DNA of 64,000 bases, taken from assembly GCA_900109895.1 (NCBI GenBank), contig FOBR01000009.1, forward strand, positions 124,001 through 188,000, in the 5' to 3' direction. This document shows positions 34,682 to 43,936 of this stretch, in pieces. The position numbers and the translations under genes were made by a program. A model generated the notes under the pieces. It saw only the letters and a list, made by a program, of their open reading frames with translations. It was not told the origin of the DNA and made no database searches. This DNA is from a bacterium A37T11. GTDB lineage: Bacteria > Bacteroidota > Bacteroidia > Sphingobacteriales > Sphingobacteriaceae. How positions within the stretch are numbered: position 1 is the stretch's first letter; each line of letters starts with the position of its first letter.

Positions 34682-34744
34682 TAGGCTGCAAGTTTTAAAC
34701 GGTGGCATAATGCCTAGTGTCTAAAACCTACAGCCTACTGCCAC
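34682..34744. repeat. Degenerate heptamer repeat folded as an inverted repeat (word nnnCCTA)
   Basis: 7-mers ATGCCTA, GTGTCTA, AAACCTA, CAGCCTA, CTGCCAC run from 34710 to 34744, with neighbours agreeing at 17 of 28 positions. The right part (34722-34737) is nearly the reverse complement of 34682-34697, with two mismatches. The loop between holds its own small hairpin GGCAT-A-ATGCC. It lies directly after the pnp stop and could act as its terminator. Confidence 0.55.
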
Positions 34745-36877
34745 TTAAGCTTCTTTTTGTTCCGGTTTTGGCAATAAAACTTTACGGGAAAGTTTCAATT
34801 TACCTTGTTTATCAATGTCAAGCAATTTTACTTTCACGATATCACCAACATTGAAGATACCATCCATAGTTTCATAACGCTTCCAGTCTATTTCCGAGAT
34901 ATGCAGTAAACCATCCTTTCCAGGAAGAACCTCAATAAATGCACCAAATGGCATAATGGATTTAACTTTGCCCTCGTAGATTTCGCCTACTTCAGGTTTT
35001 GCAGCAATGGCTTTAATACGACGTACGGCATCATCAATGGATGCCTTGTTATCGGCAAATACCTGAATGACCCCTTTATTGTCAATTTCTTCAATAGCAA
35101 TGGTGGCACCCGTTTCACGTTGCATCTCCTGAATGATTTTTCCACCAGGTCCAATCACTGCACCAATATATTCTTTATCAATAGTAAAACTAACAATACG
35201 TGGTGCATGAGGCTTATAGTCTTCACGTGGTGCAGAAATAGTTTTCTGCATTTCTTTTAAAATATGCAACCGGGCTTCTTTAGCCTGATCTAATGCCTGT
35301 GAAAGCACTTCCCATTTAAGACCATTGATCTTCAGGTCCATTTGGCAGGCTACAATCCCTTTCTCCGTGCCGGTAACCTTAAAGTCCATATCACCCAGAT
35401 GATCTTCATCACCTAAAATATCGCTTAATATGGCGTATTTTCCAGTTTTTTCATCGGTAATTAATCCCATCGCGATGCCTGAAACCGGTGCTTTAATCTT
35501 AATCCCTGCATCCATGAGTGCTAATGTACCTGCACAAACCGTAGCCATGGAGGAAGAGCCATTGGATTCCAAAATATCAGAAACAATACGAATGGTATAC
35601 GGATTATCATTTCCTTCAGGCAGTACTTGTTTCAGTGAACGCATTGCCAGATTGCCATGCCCCACTTCACGCCGTCCCGGTCCACGATTCGGGCGAACCT
35701 CACCCGTAGAGAAAGCCGGGAAATTATAATGTAAAATAAATTTATTATATCCGTGAATGAAAGCACCGTCGATCATTTGCTCATCATCTTTTGCTCCCAG
35801 GGTAACCGAAGTCAGTGACTGCGTTTCACCACGGGTGAACACCGCCGAGCCATGGGCTGCCGGTAAATAATTAACCTCGCTCCAAATAGGTCGTACAGTA
35901 CGTACATCTCGGCCGTCCAGCCGGATACCTTCGTCCAGGACAAGGTTACGGACTGCATCATATTGCACGTCGTGAAAATATTTTTTGATCAGAAACAGCG
36001 TATCTGCGTCCGGTGCTTCTTCATCCGGATTGATCAATGTTGCCTCAATTTCAGCAAATTTTTGTGACCGTTCATGTTTGGCTGAACCTGACTTGGCAAT
36101 TGCATAGACCTGATCATAGGTTTTGGCAAAAATTTGTTCGCGTAATTCCGGGTTTGACGGTTCATGGTTATATTCTCGTTTTGCCTTTTTACCCACCAAC
36201 TCGGCCAGTTCTATTTGTGCCTGGATTTGTTTTTGGATGGCTTTGTGCGCAAATTCAATAGCCTCTACCATTTCAGCTTCAGAAATTTCTTTCGCCTCGC
36301 CTTCAACCATGCCGATATCATTAGCCGTACCGGCTACAATAAATTCAAGTGTGGCACGCTCAAGATCACTCAATAACGGATTAATTATTAACTGACCATC
36401 AATCTTTGCCACCCTTACTTCTGAAATAGGTCCGTTAAACGGAATATCAGAAACAGCAATAGCAGCTGATGCAGCCAGGCCAGCTAAGGCGTCGGGCATA
36501 ATATTTTTATCAGCAGAAATGAGTGAAATGGCCACCTGGGTATCTGCATGGTAATTTTCGGGAAATAAAGGACGCAATGCGCGGTCAACCAAGCGCGAGA
36601 TCAGGATTTCATAATCTGACAAACGTGCTTCACGGCGAAGAAAACCTCCGGGTATACGTCCTGTGGAGGCATATTTTTCTTGATAATCAACCGAAAGGGG
36701 TAAAAAATCAGTACCTGGTTTAGCCGTTGGGGCTGAAACAACTGTAGCCAGTAACATGGTGTCGCCTTGTTTCACGACAACTGATCCATCAGCCTGTTTG
36801 GCCAGTTTACCTGTGGAAATTTCAATCTGACGTCCTCCGCCCAGATCAATGTTTGTTTTAAATTCGTTGTAACTCAT
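34745..36877 (-). CDS. pnp: Polyribonucleotide nucleotidyltransferase (PNPase)
   Basis: 710 residues. Two RNase PH cores (first: [20 protein letters not shown]; second: [13 protein letters not shown] and [13 protein letters not shown]), then KH ([21 protein letters not shown]) and S1 ([21 protein letters not shown]) domains. It degrades RNA 3' to 5' by phosphorolysis and can add tails. The frame opens at 36937, within the rpsO terminator, so the ATG at 36877 ([13 protein letters not shown]) is used. It lies downstream of rpsO, the gene order conserved in many bacteria; the hairpin between them suggests partial read-through. Confidence 0.97.
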   Translation of the reverse strand: MSYNEFKTNIDLGGGRQIEISTGKLAKQADGSVVVKQGDTMLLATVVSAPTAKPGTDFLPLSVDYQEKYASTGRIPGGFLRREARLSDYEILISRLVDRALRPLFPENYHADTQVAISLISADKNIMPDALAGLAASAAIAVSDIPFNGPISEVRVAKIDGQLIINPLLSDLERATLEFIVAGTANDIGMVEGEAKEISEAEMVEAIEFAHKAIQKQIQAQIELAELVGKKAKREYNHEPSNPELREQIFAKTYDQVYAIAKSGSAKHERSQKFAEIEATLINPDEEAPDADTLFLIKKYFHDVQYDAVRNLVLDEGIRLDGRDVRTVRPIWSEVNYLPAAHGSAVFTRGETQSLTSVTLGAKDDEQMIDGAFIHGYNKFILHYNFPAFSTGEVRPNRGPGRREVGHGNLAMRSLKQVLPEGNDNPYTIRIVSDILESNGSSSMATVCAGTLALMDAGIKIKAPVSGIAMGLITDEKTGKYAILSDILGDEDHLGDMDFKVTGTEKGIVACQMDLKINGLKWEVLSQALDQAKEARLHILKEMQKTISAPREDYKPHAPRIVSFTIDKEYIGAVIGPGGKIIQEMQRETGATIAIEEIDNKGVIQVFADNKASIDDAVRRIKAIAAKPEVGEIYEGKVKSIMPFGAFIEVLPGKDGLLHISEIDWKRYETMDGIFNVGDIVKVKLLDIDKQGKLKLSRKVLLPKPEQKEA

Positions 36878-36933
36878 TGTGTTATTTCTAGGTACGTTTT
36901 TCATCTTTGAAACGCCCTTTTTGTATAAACAAA

Positions 36934-36967
36934 ACAAAAGCCATCTCCGGATAGGGATGGCTTTTGT
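36934..36967 (-). terminator. Intrinsic terminator/attenuator between rpsO and pnp
   Basis: Perfect 12-bp stem ACAAAAGCCATC/GATGGCTTTTGT (36934-36945, 36956-36967), 17 nt after the rpsO stop. On the minus strand it is followed by TTTTGTTT. pnp starts 57 nt further on with no promoter recognised, so pnp expression may depend on read-through. Confidence 0.85.
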
Positions 36968-36983
36968 AATTTTTGCTTCAAAT

Positions 36984-37262
36984 TTATTTAATAATATCTC
37001 TCAAGCCAAGCGCTTTAATAATAGCACGATACCTGGCAATATCGTTATTATAGAGGTAAGCCAGCAGCGAGCGGCGTTTACCAACCAACTTTTGAAGGGC
37101 CAGCTGTGTTGAAAAATCTTTGCGGTTCTTCTTCAAATGCTCAGTTAAATGAGCAATACGCTTGGTGAACAAAGCCACCTGACCTTCTGTAGAACCAGTG
37201 TTCGTTTCACCACCAGCAAATTCAGCGAAAATTTCCGCTTTGTACTCTTTACTTAAATACAT
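36984..37262 (-). CDS. rpsO: 30S ribosomal protein S15
   Basis: 92 residues, the usual length of S15. Markers are [38 protein letters not shown] and [20 protein letters not shown]. It binds 16S rRNA at a three-way junction early in small-subunit assembly. Transcribed from a strong promoter (TACCTTTG with TTG 19 bp upstream, 37305-37334), with a leader of about 37 nt. In other bacteria S15 represses its own translation by binding the leader; I see no clear mimic here. Ends with a strong hairpin before pnp. Confidence 0.98.
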   Translation of the reverse strand: MYLSKEYKAEIFAEFAGGETNTGSTEGQVALFTKRIAHLTEHLKKNRKDFSTQLALQKLVGKRRSLLAYLYNNDIARYRAIIKALGLRDIIK

Positions 37263-37304
37263 TACCTGAATAATATTAAAGTGTTATAAATTATTTAATC
37301 GGGG

Positions 37305-37334
37305 CAAAGGTACTATAATATTCTTTCTTTCCAA
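37305..37334 (-). promoter_or_regulatory. rpsO promoter (TTG-N19-TACCTTTG)
   Basis: On the minus strand TTG at 37332-37334, 19-bp spacer, TACCTTTG at 37305-37312: a textbook Bacteroidota promoter. The transcription start should lie near 37299. Confidence 0.8.
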
Positions 37335-37351
37335 AGATCATCATCTAAAAT

Positions 37352-40300
37352 TTACCACCCCGGTGCAAAGTTCAGCCCAAATGTTCCAAAATCAACATTT
37401 TTCCGTTGAAAAGGAAACGCATAGTAAGGTTCAAGGATCAATGCACCAAATAAATTTACGCGCAGTGATATCCCCGCACTCATAATGGGTACGCGTTCAT
37501 AGATACCCAATGTTGACCCATCCGCATTTACTTGTGTGCTGAGCAGGTCTGGTTCCTTTTTAAAGGCAATATGGTCGCCGCCGTTCCAGGCCAGGCCCGC
37601 ATCAAAAAACAGATTTAAATCTGTAAATAATAACCCAGACTTAATCACGGCCAATTTTTCAGGACCGGTAAAAGGTAGTCTTAGCTCCGCATTAAATACA
37701 GACATCCGCGATCCCATCAGCTGGTTTATGCTTTGACCCCCCGAGCTAAAAGTGCCCGTATCGTAATAGGAAGCAGACTCATAACCCCGCACCAGATAGG
37801 GGTAGCCCAAAAACATCGGGTACAATGCACGTTCATCCTTACCGATCCGCATGTAGGTATAAGACCGCAATGCCAGCGTAACGGGTTGCATGCGTTTGTA
37901 CCACCTACCGTCAATCGTATAGCCCGTAAATTTGTAGTCACCAAAATAACGCTCGGCTCCAATGCGGTAGCGGTAGCCTTGCAAGGGTGCAGCTACCCCA
38001 AAGACCGAATTATCCCCAATAAAAGCTCCGTTAAACTGCATAATAGAAAAGGGATTCAGGTTACCATAATAATTACCCAAAGGCGTTTGGCCAATTTCAT
38101 TATTGGGTATCTTTTTACGTTCACTATATCCCGAATAATAACCCTGAGACCACCGATCTACCCGATAACTATATCGGGCCAGGGCACCACCCAGCTCAAA
38201 ACGGGTAGTTCTTGAAAACGGATAAGCTCCGAAAGCCTCAAATTGTTCCTGAAAGGTCCGTATAATATAGGTATCCTCCACGATCTCATTCCCGTAACCA
38301 CTAATATTCCGCTGATCGTATAATGTAATTCCTGATAAATAAGGGATATGTGATAGGGCCAGTCCCCAATTAATACGGCTTTTTTGATTGAGGTAAGCCA
38401 CTTGCCCGCCAAAATCATAAATCTCGCCATTAACCGCCAAGCCGGCAAAGATTTGGTTACGGCCCAGTATATCCGAAAACATTCCCTGAATACCACTGGA
38501 CAAGCCTGAACCATAACGGCTGTTTACGGCTACACCCACCCCACTATTGGCCAAATAATCCAGTTTAAACTGTGGCCGGTAAGGTACCTGAGCTATTTGA
38601 GAGGAATCGATCTGCTGAAAACGTCCAAAATTATTCATGTTAGCGTTCAGTATGTCCACGCCATAAGATTGCAACGGAGGCAGCATCGCAGCCGTAAAAT
38701 CAACCTCCAGTGAGGGAACCTCCACGGCATTGAATTCCTCCTTTTTGGCATTGTAGATCTTATATTGACCAGCCCGGTAATAAGAATACAACACATCTCC
38801 TTGTTTGGATAAGCTCAGTGCCGGTGAATATTCAGTAATACCACTAATGCCTGTAAAATAATCGGTGAGCCGTTCAGTCTTACCCCCATTTAGTGCATAT
38901 CGGTATAGATTCCGGAATCCATCCCTATTTGACAGGAAATAGATCTGGCTGTCATCGTCTGAAAATTGTGCATTCAGGTTATTGGCCCCGGGGAAAACTC
39001 CTATATTAGTAAGCTTTCTTGTTTCCAGGTCAAATACGGCCATATTAAAAGAAATGTCTACACTTTGCCCCCTATTTTGCATATACACCCGGTCTGTGCT
39101 AAAAACGATTTTGTTGCCATCATGCGAAAAAGAAGGCTGGTAATCTGAATACCAATCATTCGTCAGGCGATCCAGCTTTTTAGTACTTAAGCTATAAATA
39201 TAGAGGTCGCTTTGCCCCTCATTCAAGCCTGTAAAAGCTATGTGGTCCCCATCCGGCGACCAAGTAATGTTGCTGAATTCGCCCACGTCGCCCATGCCTT
39301 CTTCCAATAAAGTATGGCCTTTCCCGACATCCACAATCATCAGCTTATTCCTTCCGCCACTAAAAACGCTGAAGGCAAATTTCTTGCTATCCGGCGAAAA
39401 ACTGCCTGCTGACTCGATGTAACTAAATTCGTCCACATCATTTTTACTAAAACGGCTGGCGAGTTTTCGGAGCACTTTTCCGGATTTGGCATCCGCCAAA
39501 AAGAGATCGATGCTGAACAAGTCTTTCTCAGATAAAAAAGCCACATAGTTACCGTCGGGTGATATCGCCGGTGACACATTCATTTCCCCTGCATTACGGT
39601 TATCCAGAATCAGCTTTCCGGTGGGCACCTGTGAGGTATCCTTAAGCATCGGACGGTACATATCCTGAATGCTGTTTTTCCATAAATTTGATAGCGTGCG
39701 TGAATCGTAACCAAAAACGCGACGGATGGCCATTTCATAACCATATTTAGCGGTAGCCTTAAATAAAGGCACAATAACCGTATCGCCATAAGTTGAACCT
39801 ACAAAAGACCAAAAGGCCTCCCCATAACGGTAAGGAAAGTATTTATTCGTCTCAGTCAGGTCATACAGCGAAGGAATATTGTTGTTGAGGTAGGCATCGC
39901 GCATCCACATAGCTGTAAAGGCATCTTTTTTACCAATGGACAGGTACTCCGCCATCCCTTCAATCATCCACAGCGGCAGGTTATTCAGGTTTTCCAGGCG
40001 GGTAGAGTCGCCTTCTATCAGGTGGTGATATTGAAAAGCATGCACCAATTCGTGGCCGACCACGTGGCGCGTTTGCTGGTTTGTCATCAGGATGGGCAGT
40101 ACCACCCGGTTTTTCATACCTTCGGTTACCCCGCCGGTTCCAATGCTGATCTCGCCCTGTATGGCCGTCGTTTGCTCAAAATCGGGGTGATTATTATAAA
40201 TAATCATGGGGTTTTTCTTGAGAAAGGTGTCTCTGAATACTTGCTGATGCAGTTCATACCACAACTCACCCTCTTTGGCAACCCACTGAAAAGCACTGTC

Positions 40301-40489
40301 GTTTTTCAGGTAATGGTAAATGGCCAGATGCGGGGTTTCTTCTACCTTAAACTTCAAATTCTTGTACCGCATTTTATTCTGCCCGAAATACTGGGCATGG
40401 GCCGGGGAAAATTGGATCAGCAACAGGAACGACAACCAGCCAAAAACCCAAAGGCTTGCTTTCTGAGGTGTTGCGAAGGTACTTTTCAT
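37352..40489 (-). CDS. Fusion of zinc-protease-like, PD40 propeller and Omp85-like barrel
   Basis: 1045 residues. Signal peptide (about 1-32, ending PAHAQ). A gluzincin-type peptidase (MA family) segment follows, with HELVH at 146-150 and acidic residues in EGMAEYL (E177/E181) as likely third ligand. Next is a beta-propeller of TolB/PD40 repeats (about 290-600: SPDGNYVAFLS, SPDGDHIAFTG, SHDGNKIVFSTD, SDDDSQIYFLSN). The C-terminal barrel of about 400 residues has VRGY at 900-903, the loop motif typical of Omp85, and ends in an aromatic Trp. It should sit in the outer membrane with protease and propeller in the periplasm or outside. Bacteroidota genomes carry such genes, usually annotated as TolB-like or basic secretory peptidase; substrates are unknown. 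Confidence 0.82.
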   Translation of the reverse strand: MKSTFATPQKASLWVFGWLSFLLLIQFSPAHAQYFGQNKMRYKNLKFKVEETPHLAIYHYLKNDSAFQWVAKEGELWYELHQQVFRDTFLKKNPMIIYNNHPDFEQTTAIQGEISIGTGGVTEGMKNRVVLPILMTNQQTRHVVGHELVHAFQYHHLIEGDSTRLENLNNLPLWMIEGMAEYLSIGKKDAFTAMWMRDAYLNNNIPSLYDLTETNKYFPYRYGEAFWSFVGSTYGDTVIVPLFKATAKYGYEMAIRRVFGYDSRTLSNLWKNSIQDMYRPMLKDTSQVPTGKLILDNRNAGEMNVSPAISPDGNYVAFLSEKDLFSIDLFLADAKSGKVLRKLASRFSKNDVDEFSYIESAGSFSPDSKKFAFSVFSGGRNKLMIVDVGKGHTLLEEGMGDVGEFSNITWSPDGDHIAFTGLNEGQSDLYIYSLSTKKLDRLTNDWYSDYQPSFSHDGNKIVFSTDRVYMQNRGQSVDISFNMAVFDLETRKLTNIGVFPGANNLNAQFSDDDSQIYFLSNRDGFRNLYRYALNGGKTERLTDYFTGISGITEYSPALSLSKQGDVLYSYYRAGQYKIYNAKKEEFNAVEVPSLEVDFTAAMLPPLQSYGVDILNANMNNFGRFQQIDSSQIAQVPYRPQFKLDYLANSGVGVAVNSRYGSGLSSGIQGMFSDILGRNQIFAGLAVNGEIYDFGGQVAYLNQKSRINWGLALSHIPYLSGITLYDQRNISGYGNEIVEDTYIIRTFQEQFEAFGAYPFSRTTRFELGGALARYSYRVDRWSQGYYSGYSERKKIPNNEIGQTPLGNYYGNLNPFSIMQFNGAFIGDNSVFGVAAPLQGYRYRIGAERYFGDYKFTGYTIDGRWYKRMQPVTLALRSYTYMRIGKDERALYPMFLGYPYLVRGYESASYYDTGTFSSGGQSINQLMGSRMSVFNAELRLPFTGPEKLAVIKSGLLFTDLNLFFDAGLAWNGGDHIAFKKEPDLLSTQVNADGSTLGIYERVPIMSAGISLRVNLFGALILEPYYAFPFQRKNVDFGTFGLNFAPGW

Positions 40490-40555
40490 AACATATATTT
40501 TAAGTAACGGGTGGCCATTCGGCGGGCTAATTTAAAACTAAATTATCTGAATTGA

Positions 40556-42874
40556 TCATTGTACATTAAAATTTTTAAGGGCTTCCGGGTTAAGTGCAGT
40601 GTCATCCCCGGGCGGCTGCAATGCAGGCTGTGAAAGGCTGTCGGTTGCCGTACTGTCGCTTAGCACGATCCGCGGGCTCGGACAATTGTACTTTCGGGAG
40701 ATTTTTACCGTGGGTTCAGGAAAAGGACCATAGGTATAACCGCTTTCAGGATCATGGTACAATTGCTCCATAAACCGGGCAAAGACCGGTAATGCCGTAT
40801 GCGACCCCTCTCCAGAAGCTGAGGTTTTAAAGTGGATACTGCGTTCATCACAGCCTACCCACACACCGGTTACCAGATCTTTGGTAAGCCCCATGTACCA
40901 TCCATCCACATAATCTGAAGACGTTCCGGTCTTCCCTCCTATTTGATTATTCTTCTTCCATAAATCCCATTCCCATAACGCTTGGGATGTACCGCCGGGT
41001 TCATCCATGGTTCCACGTAGCATATACGTCATGAGCCACGCAATTTCTTCGCTCATTACCCGCTTCTTAGTCGTTTGAAACGTAGCCAATACTTTGCCAT
41101 CCTGATCTTCAATCTTGCTTACCAGGATGGGATCAACCTTTTCGCCCTTGTTCATAAAGGTGGCGTAAGCATTGACCATTTCATAAACGCTTACGTCGTT
41201 AGAGCCCAGGCTTACAGATGGCACCGATTCGAGGGGGCTGATAATGCCGCAGCGATGGGCAGCCTCCACTACTTTATCCCAACCTACTTTTTCAGTGATC
41301 TGGGCGGTGATGCTGTTAACAGATCGCCCCATAGCCCAACGAAGTGACATCTCCCGTCCGCTAAATACCCAGTCCGCATTTTTGGGCTCCCACGTTTTTT
41401 CTTCGCCTTTTTCCGTATAGGTAATTTTGACGGGCTTATCGGTGAACTTGTCACAGGGCGACATACCGGCTTCCAAAGCCGTTAAATAGGCAAAGGGTTT
41501 AAAAGTAGATCCGGCCTGCCGCTTGGATTGATTGACGTGGTCATATTTATAATACTGGTGGTTTATCCCACCCACCCAAGCCTTTATTTCTCCTGTATAG
41601 GGATCCATACTCATTAAACCTGTATTCAGGAATTTGGCATAATGCGCAATGGAATCAAGGGTAGAATAGTTTACATCTTTCATCCCATCCCAGGTAAATA
41701 CCTTCATTGGCTTTGGCTTATTCAGGTAATAACGAATGCTATCCAAGTTTCCCTTTAAGCGTTTTTGCAGATAAGGATATCCGATAGTTTTTTTGGCCCG
41801 TTCTTCCAAAAAGTTCTCAATGACTTTACCTTCTGAATCGCGCCAGGGCTCATCGCCCTGCCAGGCATTTTCAAGCCGTCTTTGCAAGAGTTTCATGGTT
41901 TCTGCCACACTTGCCTCGGCATACCCCTGTAAGCGCGAATCAATGGTGGTATAAATCCGAAGCCCGTCCTCATACATATCATACCCATTTTCGGCACACC
42001 ATTTTTCAATCCACCGCTCAACGGCCGTCCGCAGATATGAATCCTCCCGCCCGCTTTCAGAAATTTCACCCAGGTGCAGATTTAATGCCTCCTGTTTATA
42101 ACGCTCCAAATGGCCATCCTTTAAATAACCGGCCTTCTCCATTTGCTCCAACACGGTATTTCGGCGCTCCAGCGAACGTTTTGGATTACGGATGGGATTG
42201 TATAAGGTGGTGCCTTTCAACATACCAATCAGCAGCGCTGCCTGGGGTGCTGTCACATCATTCGTATTGACATCAAAATACCTGCGGGCAGCTGTCTTGA
42301 TGCCGTAAGTGTTATTACCAAAAGATACGGTATTGAGATACATGGTCAGGATGTCTTCCTTGCTGTACTTACCCTCCAGCTTAAAGGCTGTGAGCCATTC
42401 CCTGAGCTTCACTATTACAATGCCAAGGCCCGGTATCCTGGCCAGCAATCCGGCAGATTGATTATATCGTGTACGATACAAGTTTTTGGCCAGTTGCTGA
42501 GTAATGGTACTGCCACCCCGCTTGTCGCCCTGTGCAGTTGACCATAAACCCGAAAATACCGCTCTGAAATCGACGCCACTGTGCTGAAAGAACCGAATAT
42601 CTTCTGTCGCTACCAGCGCCTGTACGACATTGGGCGAAATACTATCATAAGGTACGGGTGAACGATTTTCCTTGTAGAAGCGACCGATTAGTTTATGGTC
42701 TGCCGTATACAATTCTGAGGCAACACGCAAAGAAGGTAAATTAATATCCTTAATGGTGGGTGAATAGCCAAAAAGCCCCAAAAAATTAATTTCTACTGCA
42801 CATATAAGCAGTATAATACCATAGACTACAAAGGCAAAATACCGCAAAAACCTGTTTTTAATCCGTTTAAACAT
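40556..42874 (-). CDS. Class A penicillin-binding protein (PBP1A-type)
   Basis: 772 residues. One N-terminal membrane anchor (RYFAFVVYGIILLICAVEI) leads into a GT51 glycosyltransferase domain with EDIRFFQHSGVDFRAV (catalytic Glu at about 91) and RGGSTITQQLAKN. The transpeptidase domain carries SxxK in GSTFKPFAYL, SxN in GRSVNSI and KTGT in GGKTGTSSDYVDGWYMG. It polymerises and cross-links peptidoglycan on the outside of the inner membrane. The frame extends to a GTG at 42943, but the ATG at 42874 (MFKRIKNRFLRYF) directly precedes the anchor and leaves room for the divergent promoter region. Confidence 0.94.
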   Translation of the reverse strand: MFKRIKNRFLRYFAFVVYGIILLICAVEINFLGLFGYSPTIKDINLPSLRVASELYTADHKLIGRFYKENRSPVPYDSISPNVVQALVATEDIRFFQHSGVDFRAVFSGLWSTAQGDKRGGSTITQQLAKNLYRTRYNQSAGLLARIPGLGIVIVKLREWLTAFKLEGKYSKEDILTMYLNTVSFGNNTYGIKTAARRYFDVNTNDVTAPQAALLIGMLKGTTLYNPIRNPKRSLERRNTVLEQMEKAGYLKDGHLERYKQEALNLHLGEISESGREDSYLRTAVERWIEKWCAENGYDMYEDGLRIYTTIDSRLQGYAEASVAETMKLLQRRLENAWQGDEPWRDSEGKVIENFLEERAKKTIGYPYLQKRLKGNLDSIRYYLNKPKPMKVFTWDGMKDVNYSTLDSIAHYAKFLNTGLMSMDPYTGEIKAWVGGINHQYYKYDHVNQSKRQAGSTFKPFAYLTALEAGMSPCDKFTDKPVKITYTEKGEEKTWEPKNADWVFSGREMSLRWAMGRSVNSITAQITEKVGWDKVVEAAHRCGIISPLESVPSVSLGSNDVSVYEMVNAYATFMNKGEKVDPILVSKIEDQDGKVLATFQTTKKRVMSEEIAWLMTYMLRGTMDEPGGTSQALWEWDLWKKNNQIGGKTGTSSDYVDGWYMGLTKDLVTGVWVGCDERSIHFKTSASGEGSHTALPVFARFMEQLYHDPESGYTYGPFPEPTVKISRKYNCPSPRIVLSDSTATDSLSQPALQPPGDDTALNPEALKNFNVQ

Positions 42875-42972
42875 CGCGTAAATATCAAGAATTGTTTTTG
42901 CAATGGTGTAGGTCCATTTGTTAAAATATGTTAAGCCACTCACAGTTTGGCCGTTAATTATAAAAACATTTT

Positions 42973-42988
42973 TGTTCGCATACGAACA
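42973..42988. promoter_or_regulatory. Palindrome between PBP1A and PPK2
   Basis: Inverted repeat TGTTCG-CATA-CGAACA, 6-bp perfect arms, in the 168-nt divergent region. Its position suits an operator for one or both genes. No regulator can be named. Confidence 0.35.
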
Positions 42989-43042
42989 TTTCTGTATCTC
43001 GAAAAGATTTTGTTAATTGGAAAAGTTTTAGCCGATTTTAGG

Positions 43043-43924
43043 ATGGAAAAAATATTTGAACAACTAAGGGCATTGCCCGGCGACCGTATTTCGCTGAATA
43101 AATGGGATACTGCAGCCGATGGGGGTATGAAAAAAGAACAGGCAAAAGACCACCTGCAGGAGTTTCAAAAGCAATTATTTGATTTGCAGGAGCAGCTCTA
43201 TGCCGAAGATTCACGCAGTATTCTCCTAATATTTCAAGCCATGGATGCCGCGGGCAAAGATGGGGCCATTGCACATGTAATGAGCGGCGTGAACCCGCAG
43301 GGCTGCCAGGTGTTCAGTTTTAAGCAGCCCACCAGCCTGGATTATGACCACGACTTTTTATGGCGGCATTACAATGCTTTACCCGAAAGGGGCCGCATCG
43401 GCATACACAACCGATCCCATTATGAATATGTACTGGTTTGTAAGGTACATCCGGAATATCTGCTCAAAGAACGTCTGCATGGATATAAAAATCCGGATGA
43501 TTTTGATAAGAAATTCTGGAAAAACCGCTATGACAGCATCCGCCAGTTTGAACAGCACTTGCACCGAAATGGTACTACCGTGCTGAAATTTTTCCTGCAT
43601 GTTTCAAAAGAAGAACAAAAAGCCCGCTTTTTGGAACGTATCGATGACGACCGCAAAAATTGGAAGTTCTCAGCTGCTGACGTGCAAGAGCGCGGCTTCT
43701 GGGACGTTTACCAGCAGGCCTATGAAGAAGCCATCGAGGCAACCAGTACAGATGAGTCTCCTTGGTACATCATCCCTGCAGACAAAAAATGGTTTGCCCG
43801 GTTAGCCATAGGCAAGATCATTGTGGACACCCTGGAAAAAATGGATCCCAGGTTCCCGAAACTTCCGGATGAAGAAAAAGCAAAGTTGGCTGAAAACCGC
43901 GCTAAGCTTGAAGGGGAAGCTTAA
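43043..43924 (+). CDS. Polyphosphate kinase 2 (PPK2) family protein
   Basis: 293 residues. P-loop kinase fold with Walker A MDAAGKDG and Walker B-region NRSHYE, followed by the lid region (DDFDKKFWKNRYDSIRQFE). PPK2 enzymes use polyphosphate to phosphorylate nucleotides (AMP, ADP, GDP) or the reverse. The NRSHYE-VLV pattern resembles the class III type, able to act on both mono- and diphosphates in some relatives; this is inferred. The frame is open from 42947, but the added N terminus is hydrophobic and unlike the family, so ATG 43043 (MEKIFEQLRALPG) is preferred. No PPK1 is nearby. Confidence 0.92.
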   Translation: MEKIFEQLRALPGDRISLNKWDTAADGGMKKEQAKDHLQEFQKQLFDLQEQLYAEDSRSILLIFQAMDAAGKDGAIAHVMSGVNPQGCQVFSFKQPTSLDYDHDFLWRHYNALPERGRIGIHNRSHYEYVLVCKVHPEYLLKERLHGYKNPDDFDKKFWKNRYDSIRQFEQHLHRNGTTVLKFFLHVSKEEQKARFLERIDDDRKNWKFSAADVQERGFWDVYQQAYEEAIEATSTDESPWYIIPADKKWFARLAIGKIIVDTLEKMDPRFPKLPDEEKAKLAENRAKLEGEA

Positions 43925-43936
43925 AGCAAAAAGCTG

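Noticed and set aside
21604-34744. CRISPR array reading of the repetitive gaps
   Set aside because: The units are 7 nt with no spacers; not a CRISPR structure.
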